Below are positions 1-7,802 of a stretch of DNA of 64,000 bases, piece by piece (the stretch's first letter is position 1; the number at the start of each line of letters is the position of its first letter). Origin of the DNA: an uncultured Clostridia bacterium (lineage in GTDB: Bacteria; Bacillota; Clostridia; Oscillospirales; Ruminococcaceae); assembly GCA_944386805.1 (NCBI GenBank), contig CALXCO010000002.1, positions 1 through 64,000 on the forward strand, written 5' to 3'. The notes under the pieces were generated by a model, which saw nothing but the letters and a program-made list of their open reading frames with translations, was not told the DNA's origin and did not search any database. Made by a program: the position numbers and the translations under genes.

Positions 1-51
1 CTACTGCCGCGCTACTGGCAGAATCCCAAATTGCCCGCGAGCTGCTTTGGC

Positions 52-621
52 TTACGCCGCAGCCCTTCCGGGCGCACTATACAGCTTAAAGAAACGCCCG
101 TAAACAGTCATAATAAGCAGGAACGAAAGGACTGTAATGAACAGACCGCCGATAAGCGTTACCGCCCATAGCGGAATGCTCTCAAAAAAGCCACAGTCCT
201 CGATTGTCGTTACCATCTCAGCCGGGAGCGTTGTCTGCTGCGGCGAGCCGAAGCCTGCGGCATTCATAATGGTTGTAATCGTACCTTGTACGATATTGAA
301 TAGCGCCAGCATCAGCTCCATACCGTAGGTGATCGCACCTTTGGCAAGAGCGAACCTGATAAACAGCTTCAATGCGTGTTCCGGTTTCTTCACATCGGAG
401 AACGAACCGCAGGTTTTTACCATACCGACTACGAAAAATAAAACGAGCAGTGCCAAGCCGATAGCCTGGACAGCGCCGTTTATATTGACAATCACGCTCC
501 ATATACCGCCGCCTTTGAAGTTCTGCGGCGTCGTTGTGATAAGCGTCCATATTTCAGATAGCTTCTCATTCCAAGTTTCAAGGGCGTTTTCGAGATTTTG
601 CACAACCCAGTTATCACTCAA
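52..621 (-). pseudogene. VirB6/TrbL-like conjugal transfer membrane protein, C-terminus replaced
   Basis: This is the polytopic membrane channel subunit of the ICE type IV secretion system. The 189-aa frame has hydrophobic segments near residues 46-66, 92-112 and 150-172. It opens with the family-typical NWVVQNLENALETWNEKL and keeps VYGRFFKLY. In relatives as I remember them, that last motif is followed by LYTAIAPIPLS and about 100 more residues (total near 280). Here it is followed by SAPGRAAA and a stop, so the last third is missing and the sequence changes near position 85. The start is TTG (619-621) behind AAAGGAGG. It lies downstream of Maff2 and VirD4, as expected. Family assignment is good. 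Loss of function is inferred and could instead reflect an assembly join. Confidence 0.75.
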
Positions 622-646
622 ATTGACGCACCTCCTTTACAAATTT

Positions 647-676
647 GGGGCATACCCGATTTTTCGGATATGCCCC
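647..676 (-). promoter_or_regulatory. Intergenic stem-loop between maff2 and virB6
   Basis: GGGGCATA(C/T)CCGA pairs with its complement across a short loop (arms 647-659 and 664-676). On the transcribed minus strand no U-run follows; the next bases lead straight into the AAAGGAGG of virB6. It is therefore more likely an RNA processing or stability element, or a partial attenuator, than a terminator. Confidence 0.5.
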
Positions 677-694
677 TTTTGAGTGTTTCCTTGC

Positions 695-1054
695 TTAACC
701 CGTAATGAGAGTGAGAATTTCCTTTGCAAAGGTGATGATGACACCGCCTGCAAGGGTAAGGAAGCCATTGGCTCTCTGCGAAGGATCGTGAGATTTCAGG
801 GAAAGACCGACCTGAACAATACCGAAGCCGAGCAGGATAAGTCCGATTGCACGGATGAGTCCGAAAATGAAATCGGACAGATTGTTGATAACGGTCAGCG
901 GATCTCCGCTTGCCGCAAATGCGGTCATAGACATACAGCCGATAAGTGCCATACAAAGCACAACGGCGCAGTAGGCACGAAAGCCCTTTTTAACTTTTCC
1001 GGTCATTGGCAGTTTCTTGGTTTCCTTGTTGTTGGTTTTCTTAAAAATATTCAT
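695..1054 (-). CDS. Maff2 family small membrane protein (pilin-like)
   Basis: This 119-aa protein has a basic N-terminus, a signal/TM segment (YCAVVLCMALIGCMSMTAFA) and two further hydrophobic helices (FIFGLIRAIGLILLGFGIVQV and GFLTLAGGVIITFAKEIL). This size and topology match Maff2 proteins found between VirD4 and VirB6 in Tn1549-like elements, and resemble VirB2-type pilins. A pilus or channel role is inference. The start at 1054 is set by GGAGG eight bases upstream. The longer in-frame extension to 1156 overlaps virD4 and has no ribosome site of its own. Confidence 0.75.
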   Translation of the reverse strand: MNIFKKTNNKETKKLPMTGKVKKGFRAYCAVVLCMALIGCMSMTAFAASGDPLTVINNLSDFIFGLIRAIGLILLGFGIVQVGLSLKSHDPSQRANGFLTLAGGVIITFAKEILTLITG

Positions 1055-1073
1055 TGTGTTTACCTCCATAAAT

Positions 1074-2855
1074 TTAATCATTTTCAAAGTCCTCATCTGA
1101 GAGGAGTTCATAATTGGTTTCTGCCACTTCTGTTTCGGGAGCCTTGTATTTATCAAAGCTCAGAAGCTCGATGGTAGCGACATCGGACTTCACTTCGCCG
1201 TGTTCGTAAACGCCGGCTTTTCCGTCTGCGGTCAGCGCCACATTGGGGTGCTTGAGAATATCGTATTTGAAATCAAGCACCGGACGCTCACCACGGATAA
1301 AGAGAATTGCGTAACGGTTATCAAGCATACGAACCTCGTCCGGGGTTAGCAGCTCTCGACCGCTGATTTGGTAGTTGGTTGAATAACTGCCGCTTCGACC
1401 TTCGCTTTTGCCGTAGGTGTTGGTATCAATCGTAGATTTGCCGAGCAGCTCGCTCACATATTTGTGTGTGGACTGTTCGTTGCCGCCTAAATACAAAAAC
1501 TCGTCGCAGTTACCCACGATGCTTTCCCACTGCTTCTCGAACAATGCTTTGAGCTGTGCCAAGTTCTGCAATATGATACTGACAGATACCGAGCGAGAAC
1601 GCATAACGGAAAGTATCTTGTCAAAGTCATCAGGCAACGAAACATTGGCAAACTCGTCCATCAGGAAATGAACAGGGATAGGCAGGCTGCCGCCGTGAAT
1701 ATGGTCGGCGGAATAAAACAACTGCTGAAAAAGCTGTGTGTAAAGGATAGATACCAAAAAGTTAAAGCTCGTATCGTTATCAGGTATCAGGGCAAATAGT
1801 GCCGTTTTCTTTTCACCGAGAGTTTCAAGCTCCAGCTCATCGGTTGAGGTGAGTGAAGCAAGGCTTTCAAGGTTGAATTTCTCCAAACGGGCGGCAAGGG
1901 TAATCTGAATGGATTTCAGCGTTTTTGCCGAGCCTGAATGGTAGGAATGATAATACTTGAGTGCGATATGGTCGGGGTTCTCATATTCCAGTTCGGAAAA
2001 GAGATTATCAAGGGGCGAGGGTCTTGGTTCTTCCTCGTCCTCAATCGCACCGGCTCTGAGCATTTCCATTATCATTGCAAAATTCTGTTCATCTTCAGGA
2101 GCTTCGTAATGAAGATAGAATACAAGTGCAAGCAAAAGCATTGACGCTGCCGTGTCCCAAAAGGGATCGTTGCTTTGAGAACCCTTCGGCGTGGTACTCT
2201 TGAAAAGGTTGGTCACAAGTCTTTGAATATCGTTGTCGTTCTGTAAGTACACAAACGGGTTGTAGCAATGGCTCTTTTCCATAGAGATAAGGTCAAGAAC
2301 CTTAATCTCATACCCCTTTGCTTCAAGCAGCTTTCCGACATCCCGGACAATTTCGCCTTTCGGATCGAGTATCACAAATGATGAGTTGCACTGCATCAGA
2401 TTTGGCTTACAGTAAAATCGGGTTTTGCCTGCGCCCGAACCGCCGCACACAAGAGTGTTAAGATTGCGCCTGTGCTTTTTGGCGTTAAGTCCGATGCTCA
2501 CATTCTGAGTCATCAGCTTATTTTCGCTTTTGGGCGTTTGGCAGTATTTCTTATTGACAGCTCGTGCGTCGCCCCATTTAGCAGAGCCGTGTTCCTCCCG
2601 GCGTCTGTAATTCCTGCGTGTTGAGAAATAAATGCCGATACCGAAGCCGTAGCACAAAAGCAAAACGAGGACAGTTTTTAGGCTGTCCTCGCAAAGTTCT
2701 ATTTGGAACGGGTTATTAAATACTGTCATCAACTTCGGAAGTATCTCCGGCAAGCCGCCTTTAACGGACGGTGCAATCAACAACGCAAGCCAGACTACGG
2801 GAAGTATGCCGATTACGGAAAGAATGACAGCAGACTGCTTATCATCTTGCTTCAT
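1074..2855 (-). CDS. virD4: VirD4/TraG-type coupling ATPase
   Basis: This 593-aa type IV coupling protein hands the relaxase-bound strand to the secretion channel. Two N-terminal membrane helices lie at residues about 9-30 and 61-77. Walker A (GGSGAGKTR) is at about 138-146. The TraG/VirD4 signature FVILDPKGEIV follows it, and Walker B is FLMDEFANV. The segment SVSVSIILQNLAQLKALF is typical of TraG/VirD4. The gene overlaps the small gene upstream by 14 bases and sits next to relaxase-accessory genes. It appears full length. It would serve the MOB_P relaxase at 4745-6136. Confidence 0.93.
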   Translation of the reverse strand: MKQDDKQSAVILSVIGILPVVWLALLIAPSVKGGLPEILPKLMTVFNNPFQIELCEDSLKTVLVLLLCYGFGIGIYFSTRRNYRRREEHGSAKWGDARAVNKKYCQTPKSENKLMTQNVSIGLNAKKHRRNLNTLVCGGSGAGKTRFYCKPNLMQCNSSFVILDPKGEIVRDVGKLLEAKGYEIKVLDLISMEKSHCYNPFVYLQNDNDIQRLVTNLFKSTTPKGSQSNDPFWDTAASMLLLALVFYLHYEAPEDEQNFAMIMEMLRAGAIEDEEEPRPSPLDNLFSELEYENPDHIALKYYHSYHSGSAKTLKSIQITLAARLEKFNLESLASLTSTDELELETLGEKKTALFALIPDNDTSFNFLVSILYTQLFQQLFYSADHIHGGSLPIPVHFLMDEFANVSLPDDFDKILSVMRSRSVSVSIILQNLAQLKALFEKQWESIVGNCDEFLYLGGNEQSTHKYVSELLGKSTIDTNTYGKSEGRSGSYSTNYQISGRELLTPDEVRMLDNRYAILFIRGERPVLDFKYDILKHPNVALTADGKAGVYEHGEVKSDVATIELLSFDKYKAPETEVAETNYELLSDEDFEND

Positions 2856-3045
2856 CTCGGCGTTTTTCCTTTTCTATCACCTTGAACTTCTTTTGCGGGG
2901 CGTGACCGACCTTTACGATCAGTTCATCAACGGCGTCGGTAGACTTGCCCTCGCTGCGAAGGTCGTTGCGCTTCTCATTGAGGGAGTCAATCACGATACC
3001 GTGTTCATATTCGTCCAAAGCGACAAAGTGCTGGCGTTCTCTCAT
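2842..3045 (-). CDS. Small ICE protein, paralogue of the 58-aa right-end protein
   Basis: This is a 67-aa charged soluble protein of unrecognised function. Residues about 16-46 (IVIDSLNEKRNDLRSEGKST then DAVDELIVKV) align with IIHSLIDKKNALMAQGRYTD then AVDEVILKM in the gene at 27893-28069. The two are therefore paralogues at opposite ends of the element. It lies between the ArdC-like gene (16-base gap) and virD4 (14-base overlap), so it is translated with the transfer operon. GGAGG near 3058 supports the start. Confidence 0.65.
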   Translation of the reverse strand: MRERQHFVALDEYEHGIVIDSLNEKRNDLRSEGKSTDAVDELIVKVGHAPQKKFKVIEKEKRRDEAR

Positions 3046-3060
3046 TTCTCTTTACCTCCG

Positions 3061-3948
3061 TTATCTGCTGTCACGGCCTTTGGAGCGTTCCTGCTTTTGG
3101 CGGTACATCTCCTCGGATACACGGGAATGGATTTCATTCATAGCCGTGCGGGTTTTGGAAAGCTCCGCACGGATTTCCTTCGGCTCTTTGTTCTTCCATT
3201 CCTCCGGGATACGGTTGATAGCAAAGTTTTTGGTGTCCACGCCGTACTTTTTGCAGAGCATATAGCCGACGCACATTGCCTGAAAGCCCATATCCTTGCG
3301 ACTGTAAGAGTCGCTGTCGATAGAAAGCTGTGCGTGGCCGAGTTCCTGCGCTACGCACTGGCAGAGAGCAACGCTGTCGCCAATATCTTTCTTGACAAAA
3401 AGCGTCTGCTTCTCATTATCATAAAAGGCTCCCATCTGCGGATGCGGAAGTTCGGGTGCGACCTCCACGATAACCGGAGAGGTGTCGATCATCACGGCAA
3501 CGAGAGCCTGCGGATCACGGTTGACGGTAGGAGCCGGAGTCTGTCTGCCTTTGGTCTGCGATACATCAAAGACCTTTTTGACGTTATAGGAAACGCCCGG
3601 TGTACCGTCTGCCTTTGTGTACTCAACGGGTTCAAGAATGGAGATACTCTTTGCACCCTTATTGATAGATACCTTTTCCTCCGCCCAGTCACCGAAGTCT
3701 TTAAGCTGGGTGGCTTTTGGGTACTGGTTATAAATGAGCAGAGCGTTTGCGGCGGAATAGCGGTCGAGCCTTGCCTGTGTATCAAGAAAGCCTCTGAACT
3801 TTTCGCCGTCCTGAACGATTGCGGTCGCCGTATCGTCAATCATCTGATAAACGGCGTCCTTTTCTGCCTGTTTCTTTGCTTTCCATTCTTCGGGGGAAAG
3901 CTGCGGCTGTCTGTAGCCGCCCTTATTCGGTTTGAAATTATTTGTCAT
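3061..3948 (-). CDS. ArdC-like / degenerate zincin ICE protein
   Basis: The 295-aa protein has an N-terminal region resembling ArdC-type ssDNA-binding domains (SAANALLIYNQYPKATQLKD, then a W, then INKGAKSISILEP). Its C-terminal half carries a metallopeptidase-like helix reading VAQELGHAQL. A functional zincin would read HExxH here; the first His is Gln, so zinc peptidase activity is doubtful. Relatives in ICEs are linked to anti-restriction or protection of the incoming strand; that role is inference. It is seven bases from the pcfB gene, in the transfer operon. Confidence 0.6.
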   Translation of the reverse strand: MTNNFKPNKGGYRQPQLSPEEWKAKKQAEKDAVYQMIDDTATAIVQDGEKFRGFLDTQARLDRYSAANALLIYNQYPKATQLKDFGDWAEEKVSINKGAKSISILEPVEYTKADGTPGVSYNVKKVFDVSQTKGRQTPAPTVNRDPQALVAVMIDTSPVIVEVAPELPHPQMGAFYDNEKQTLFVKKDIGDSVALCQCVAQELGHAQLSIDSDSYSRKDMGFQAMCVGYMLCKKYGVDTKNFAINRIPEEWKNKEPKEIRAELSKTRTAMNEIHSRVSEEMYRQKQERSKGRDSR

Positions 3949-3954
3949 TGTAGA

Positions 3955-4761
3955 TTACCTCGCTTTGTTTTTATTTCTGTTTTTCTTTTTCTTGGGTTGC
4001 TGATGGGTGGTCTGATTGGTGCGGTTTTGGGACTTGGGTTTCTCTCCCGATTTATCAAGGTCGGTGCGGTCTGCTTCTTTTTCCGTTTTCGCCTGTGCCT
4101 TATACCGTTCGAGCTTTTCACGGACGGAAGGCTTTTCTTCGGCTGATTTGGAAATACCCTTATCAGATTTACCATCGACCTCGGCGGAGCTTTGCCTTGA
4201 CGGAGGGTTTTTGTCCGTCTTGGCGACCGTGGGGTTTTCGTGAGATGCCCCGTCCTTCTGAATGGGCTTTCCCATTGCTTCCTCCACAATCCTTTCGCCC
4301 TTTGATTTGGTCGGCACTTCGTTTGCAAGCTCCTCACGCTGGGCAATGCTCTTTTCCGCATTGGCAACGATGGAACCCTTATCAACATTGCCGAGTTCAA
4401 AGCGGTCGAAGATACGCTGAATTTTAGAAGCGTCCTCCGCACGGGCAATAATATCCACCGGGGCGTTATCGTCCTTGCTGTATTTGTCCCTCAGCACGCA
4501 GTAAAGCACACCGTACTTCTTTGCCTGTTCGGTAAACTTCTTCAGGTCTTTATTCGGAACGGAAAAGACCTTGAGTTCCTTTCCCGATTTGAGCATATTG
4601 GTAAGGCGTGCTTTGCCTTTGGTTTTCTGTTCCTGCTTCAGCACAGAAACAAGAAGAACGGTCAGCTCCTTCGCCGCCGTTCCCGTTAGTTTTGCAGCTA
4701 CTTCAAAGCCTTCAAGCGAAAGCCTGACAACCTGTTCCGCTGCGTCACCGCCTGTATTCAT
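3955..4761 (-). CDS. PcfB family (DUF3801) relaxase accessory protein
   Basis: The 268-aa protein has the PcfB/DUF3801 domain in the first about 150 residues (VVRLSLEGFEVAAKLTGTAA, GKELKVFSVPNKDLKKFTEQ, AKKYGVLYCVLRDK, DIIARAEDASKIQRIFDRF). A long, charged, probably disordered tail ends in Lys/Arg-rich sequence. PcfB of pCF10 bridges relaxase and coupling protein, and this gene's place between the two fits. ATG at 4761 was chosen, with GGAG eleven bases upstream; GTG at 4767 is an alternative. It overlaps the relaxase 3' end by 17 bases. Confidence 0.8.
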   Translation of the reverse strand: MNTGGDAAEQVVRLSLEGFEVAAKLTGTAAKELTVLLVSVLKQEQKTKGKARLTNMLKSGKELKVFSVPNKDLKKFTEQAKKYGVLYCVLRDKYSKDDNAPVDIIARAEDASKIQRIFDRFELGNVDKGSIVANAEKSIAQREELANEVPTKSKGERIVEEAMGKPIQKDGASHENPTVAKTDKNPPSRQSSAEVDGKSDKGISKSAEEKPSVREKLERYKAQAKTEKEADRTDLDKSGEKPKSQNRTNQTTHQQPKKKKNRNKNKAR

Positions 4762-6136
4762 AATCACGGTTCTCCTTTCTGTTGTTCTTGATTTTTTCTT
4801 CATCTGCAAGCACCGCATTTAAGTTCTCCCGCATAACGCCGGAGCGCTCAGCGATACCGTCGCAGAGCCGAACTTCCTTGCGGAGTTCTTTTAGCCTTTC
4901 GGATAAGGCTGAAATCTGTTGCCTTTTGCCGGACAGCAAATCATCATCAATATTTACTTTTCGTATTTCGTTTCGGAGATGTGTTCTGTCGGCAGTAAGG
5001 CTTTTGATTTCGTCCTCAACCTTTGACTTATATGAGAAAAGCTGCTCGGAGGTAGAGATGTGTTCTCTGCCGAGCAGCCTTACCTGTGCGGTTATTTGGT
5101 CGAGCTTCATCAGATCTTCACGGAGAAGATAATGAAGACGAGCCGAATTTTGTTTTTGATACTTCGGCAGATAGCCTAACTTATAGCAGTAATGAAGGTA
5201 CAGTCCGTACAGACCGCCGACCTTTCGTATCTTATGCTCCCGTGTCAAAAGGACATATTGCTTCGGGCGGTAGTAATAGCCTTTTTGAAACGGCTCTAAC
5301 CGAACCCTGTTCCGGTTTTCATAGATACGCTCCTTTATGCGGTCGAGGGAATAGTCATCACCGAGCCTTGTCAGTCGGATATTCTTTTGGTATCCCTTTA
5401 CCCTTAGTACCTGATACTTGTGGTTCGGGGAATCGTCAAAGGACGCCCCCATCTGACGGAGAATATATTTGAAATCGGCATAACTGTTGCTCTTTGAAAT
5501 CGCTTCATCAATCACAGCTTTTGCAGAGTCCACATAGTTGGGCATCCCTGCTTCGTGGAGCTTCCTGGCATAGTAGTTTTTGCCTGTGCCACGCTTCGGA
5601 TTTTCAATCACATCAAGCTGGTGCTGTCTGCAAAGCTCGTCTGCAATGTGCCGGAAATACCGCCAATGCTTCTCGTTGTTCTGCATTCGCTTTCCGTCAA
5701 CAAAGGAAACGGAGTTCACAACAAAGTGGCAATGCAGGTGCTTGGTGTTCAGGTGGGTTGTTACCACGACCTGAAATCTGTCGCCCCACACACGCTTGGC
5801 AAATTCCGTCCCGATCTGCTGTGCCAGTTCGGGAGTGATATTCGGTTCGTCCTTAAAGCTCAGATACCCGTGATAGGCTTGGATACCGTCGCATTTGTCG
5901 AACTGCTCCTTGACCGTTACGAACTGGTCACGGGCGGTAGCGACATTACAGTTAATGCCGCCTACATAAAACTCTCGCTCAGTCTTTTCCTCGTCCTTGG
6001 CGTATTGCAAAACATCGGCAAGCGCCTGATACTGCTCCGGCGAATATTCTTTTGCCGCCGTCTTTTCGGGATTGGTCGCATAGTCAATCACTTGGTCAAG
6101 GCGGGCTGTCACTTTCCATATCTTGCTTACTGCCAT
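4745..6136 (-). CDS. MOB_P-type relaxase/mobilisation nuclease
   Basis: The 463-aa protein would nick the element at oriT and stay covalently attached through a tyrosine. The likely catalytic Tyr is in VIDYATNPEKT near residue 18. The histidine triad is TTHLNTKHLHCHFVVNSV near residues 123-140. The C-terminal half is basic and coiled-coil rich (ITAQVRLLGREHISTSEQLF onward), suiting contacts with PcfB or VirD4. The gene overlaps mobC by 10 bases. It appears intact. Confidence 0.92.
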   Translation of the reverse strand: MAVSKIWKVTARLDQVIDYATNPEKTAAKEYSPEQYQALADVLQYAKDEEKTEREFYVGGINCNVATARDQFVTVKEQFDKCDGIQAYHGYLSFKDEPNITPELAQQIGTEFAKRVWGDRFQVVVTTHLNTKHLHCHFVVNSVSFVDGKRMQNNEKHWRYFRHIADELCRQHQLDVIENPKRGTGKNYYARKLHEAGMPNYVDSAKAVIDEAISKSNSYADFKYILRQMGASFDDSPNHKYQVLRVKGYQKNIRLTRLGDDYSLDRIKERIYENRNRVRLEPFQKGYYYRPKQYVLLTREHKIRKVGGLYGLYLHYCYKLGYLPKYQKQNSARLHYLLREDLMKLDQITAQVRLLGREHISTSEQLFSYKSKVEDEIKSLTADRTHLRNEIRKVNIDDDLLSGKRQQISALSERLKELRKEVRLCDGIAERSGVMRENLNAVLADEEKIKNNRKENRDYEYRR

Positions 6137-6468
6137 TTCATCTCACTCTTTTCGGGACGGAGAAACTGTCGCTCCACATCCGCCTGAAACTTATGCCAGC
6201 GCTCGGCTTCCTTCTGAAGTTTCTGTGCATCGACAAAGCTGAGTGAGTTCGCCTGTGCCGCAAGCTGATTGATGTTGTTGCCGATAGAGGATAACTGACG
6301 CATCACATCATAGAAACGCTCGTCAGGTCGCTCCTTCGGCTCGTAACCACGCACAAGTAATCTCACAAGTGCGGCTTCGGTCAGGCAGGTTTTCTTGGCT
6401 TTCTTTTGCAAGTCCTGTGCTTCGTCACGGGAAAACCAAAACTGCTTCTTAACAGTTCTTCTTTTCAT
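6127..6468 (-). CDS. mobC: MobC-type relaxosome protein
   Basis: The 113-aa protein opens with a ribbon-helix-helix-like segment (KRRTVKKQFWFSRDEAQDLQ). It ends with the MobC signature LSSIGNNINQLAAQANS. MobC proteins bind oriT and help the relaxase open the nick site. AAGGAGG lies eight bases before the ATG. It overlaps the relaxase and the DUF3789 gene, so three proteins are translationally linked just downstream of the oriT candidate. Confidence 0.88.
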   Translation of the reverse strand: MKRRTVKKQFWFSRDEAQDLQKKAKKTCLTEAALVRLLVRGYEPKERPDERFYDVMRQLSSIGNNINQLAAQANSLSFVDAQKLQKEAERWHKFQADVERQFLRPEKSEMKWQ

Positions 6469-6595
6469 TTGCTTCGACCTCCTTTTTCATAGAATCAGTT
6501 TTGTAAAGTCGGTTGATTTGCAGGCAGCACATAAAGACAACGCCTATACAGCCGCCAAGCAAAAGTCCGACGATGAATAAGATAAATTCTGTCAT
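6449..6595 (-). CDS. DUF3789 small membrane protein
   Basis: This is a 48-aa frame with GGA-containing ribosome site AAAGGATTTTCTAT before the ATG. It begins MTEFILFIVGLLLGGCIGVV, a single membrane helix, then FMCCLQINRLY and a short charged tail. This matches DUF3789, a very short membrane family found beside mobC in Tn1549-like elements. It overlaps mobC by 20 bases. Function is unknown. Confidence 0.7.
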   Translation of the reverse strand: MTEFILFIVGLLLGGCIGVVFMCCLQINRLYKTDSMKKEVEANEKKNC

Positions 6596-6621
6596 ATAGA
6601 AAATCCTTTCTTATTGGGGTA

Positions 6622-6717
6622 TTAGGGGCAACCCCTAACAAGCGATTTACTGTTTTTGCCCGATAGGAGTAAAAACAGTCTGCTTGCTAAGATAATGCAG
6701 ACTCTCCGGGTTGCCCC
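6622..6717 (-). other. Candidate oriT / multi-hairpin region
   Basis: A gene-free stretch between the YodL/DUF3846 gene and the mob genes folds into nested inverted repeats. The outer arms GGGGCAACCC are at 6625-6634 and 6708-6717. ACTGTTTTT/AAAAACAGT is at 6649-6657 and 6671-6679. AGTCTGC/GCAGACT is at 6677-6683 and 6697-6703. TTAGGGG/CCCCTAA is at 6622-6628 and 6632-6638. Position directly upstream of mobC and the relaxase, plus inverted repeats, is the usual form of an oriT. A structured mRNA leader for the mob operon is the main alternative. Confidence 0.5.
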
Positions 6718-6731
6718 GTTTCTCTTTGAGA

Positions 6732-7802
6732 TTAGCGTTCCGCTTCTTTGGTTTTAGGCTTAAAAGGAACGGCGACAATCTCGCCGTTTACCTTTGCAAT
6801 GCGTTCGGGATATTTGAATTTTTCCTTGTACTTCACCGCAAGGTTCTTCGGCAAACTCTGAAAGTTTTCCGATTCGATAGGTGCATAAGCGATAAAGAAC
6901 TGACCGAAAATGATGTCAAGCATTTCACGGGAGTTCTCTTTCATATAACACTTTTCAATCTTCCAACCGTTCTCGCCGCCGTGTTCGGCAGACATATATC
7001 CGTCCAAACGCAGGCAGGGATCAGTCCCGTCAAGGCAGGAAGCATAGATGGAATAGCCGCCCATGCCGGACTGAAACGCTTTATTGTTTGAGCTGATTAC
7101 ATAGGTTCTGGACTCCTCGCTGTACGGTTTATCGAAGCTGTCCTCGGTAAAAACGACATACCCGGTGAGGTGTTCCTTACGGTTGTTCTCGGCTTCTCGG
7201 AAGCGTTTTGTCATCTCCTGATAGCTCATTTCCACCGTTTCCGGCTCGGCATAAACGGCACGGTTTGGCAGCATACCGTTCATCTTGCTTTCATCATTAC
7301 AGATGATTGCGACCTCATCCTCAAAGGGCATATATTCTTCAATATCGCCGCCTACAATTTTCTGCATTGCTTCAAGGCTGTCCTCAATTTCAATCATCTT
7401 CGGGTACTTGTTCGGCTCAACAAGCAGTACGGAAATCATATTTTTCTTTTCCGTATCCGTAAAAGTCCTGCCGAGCTGACAGTCCTTCGGCTCAAAATCT
7501 ATGGGCTTAAAGCCGACGCTGTCGCAGAAATAAAAGCAATGCGGGTGCATCGGATCTTCCATAACCTCCACCACATCGGACACCGAAAGGGAACGGTCTT
7601 TGTACCCTTCGGGGTGGTTCAGATTAAACATCTGATACACATCTTCGAGGGTTTGGCAGTCAACCTCGCCGTCAAAAACCTTATCGTAGATTTGGGCATT
7701 GACAGCTTGACTGCCTTGCAGCTTTTCCAAAAGCTCGTATCTCATAAAGGCGACATTGTTGGTGTCACGCTTCATATTAACCTGATAAATTCGTATATTC
7801 AT
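6732..7802 (-). CDS. YodL + DUF3846 domain ICE protein
   Basis: The 356-aa protein has a YodL-type region in the first about 110 residues (IYQVNMKRDTNNVAFMRYE). A DUF3846-like region follows (SVLLVEPNKYPKMIEIEDSL, IVGGDIEEYMPF, VAIICNDESKMNGMLPNRAV). Both domains recur in large polyvalent proteins of phages and conjugative elements, and neither has a settled biochemical role. AAAGGAG precedes the ATG. The start overlaps the stop of the TOPRIM gene by four bases (ATGA), showing translational coupling. Confidence 0.7.
   Translation of the reverse strand: MNIRIYQVNMKRDTNNVAFMRYELLEKLQGSQAVNAQIYDKVFDGEVDCQTLEDVYQMFNLNHPEGYKDRSLSVSDVVEVMEDPMHPHCFYFCDSVGFKPIDFEPKDCQLGRTFTDTEKKNMISVLLVEPNKYPKMIEIEDSLEAMQKIVGGDIEEYMPFEDEVAIICNDESKMNGMLPNRAVYAEPETVEMSYQEMTKRFREAENNRKEHLTGYVVFTEDSFDKPYSEESRTYVISSNNKAFQSGMGGYSIYASCLDGTDPCLRLDGYMSAEHGGENGWKIEKCYMKENSREMLDIIFGQFFIAYAPIESENFQSLPKNLAVKYKEKFKYPERIAKVNGEIVAVPFKPKTKEAER

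Noticed and set aside
2806..4146. 446-aa open frame on the plus strand
   Set aside because: It runs antisense through three real ICE genes with clear ribosome sites and family matches; its composition is that of a shadow frame.
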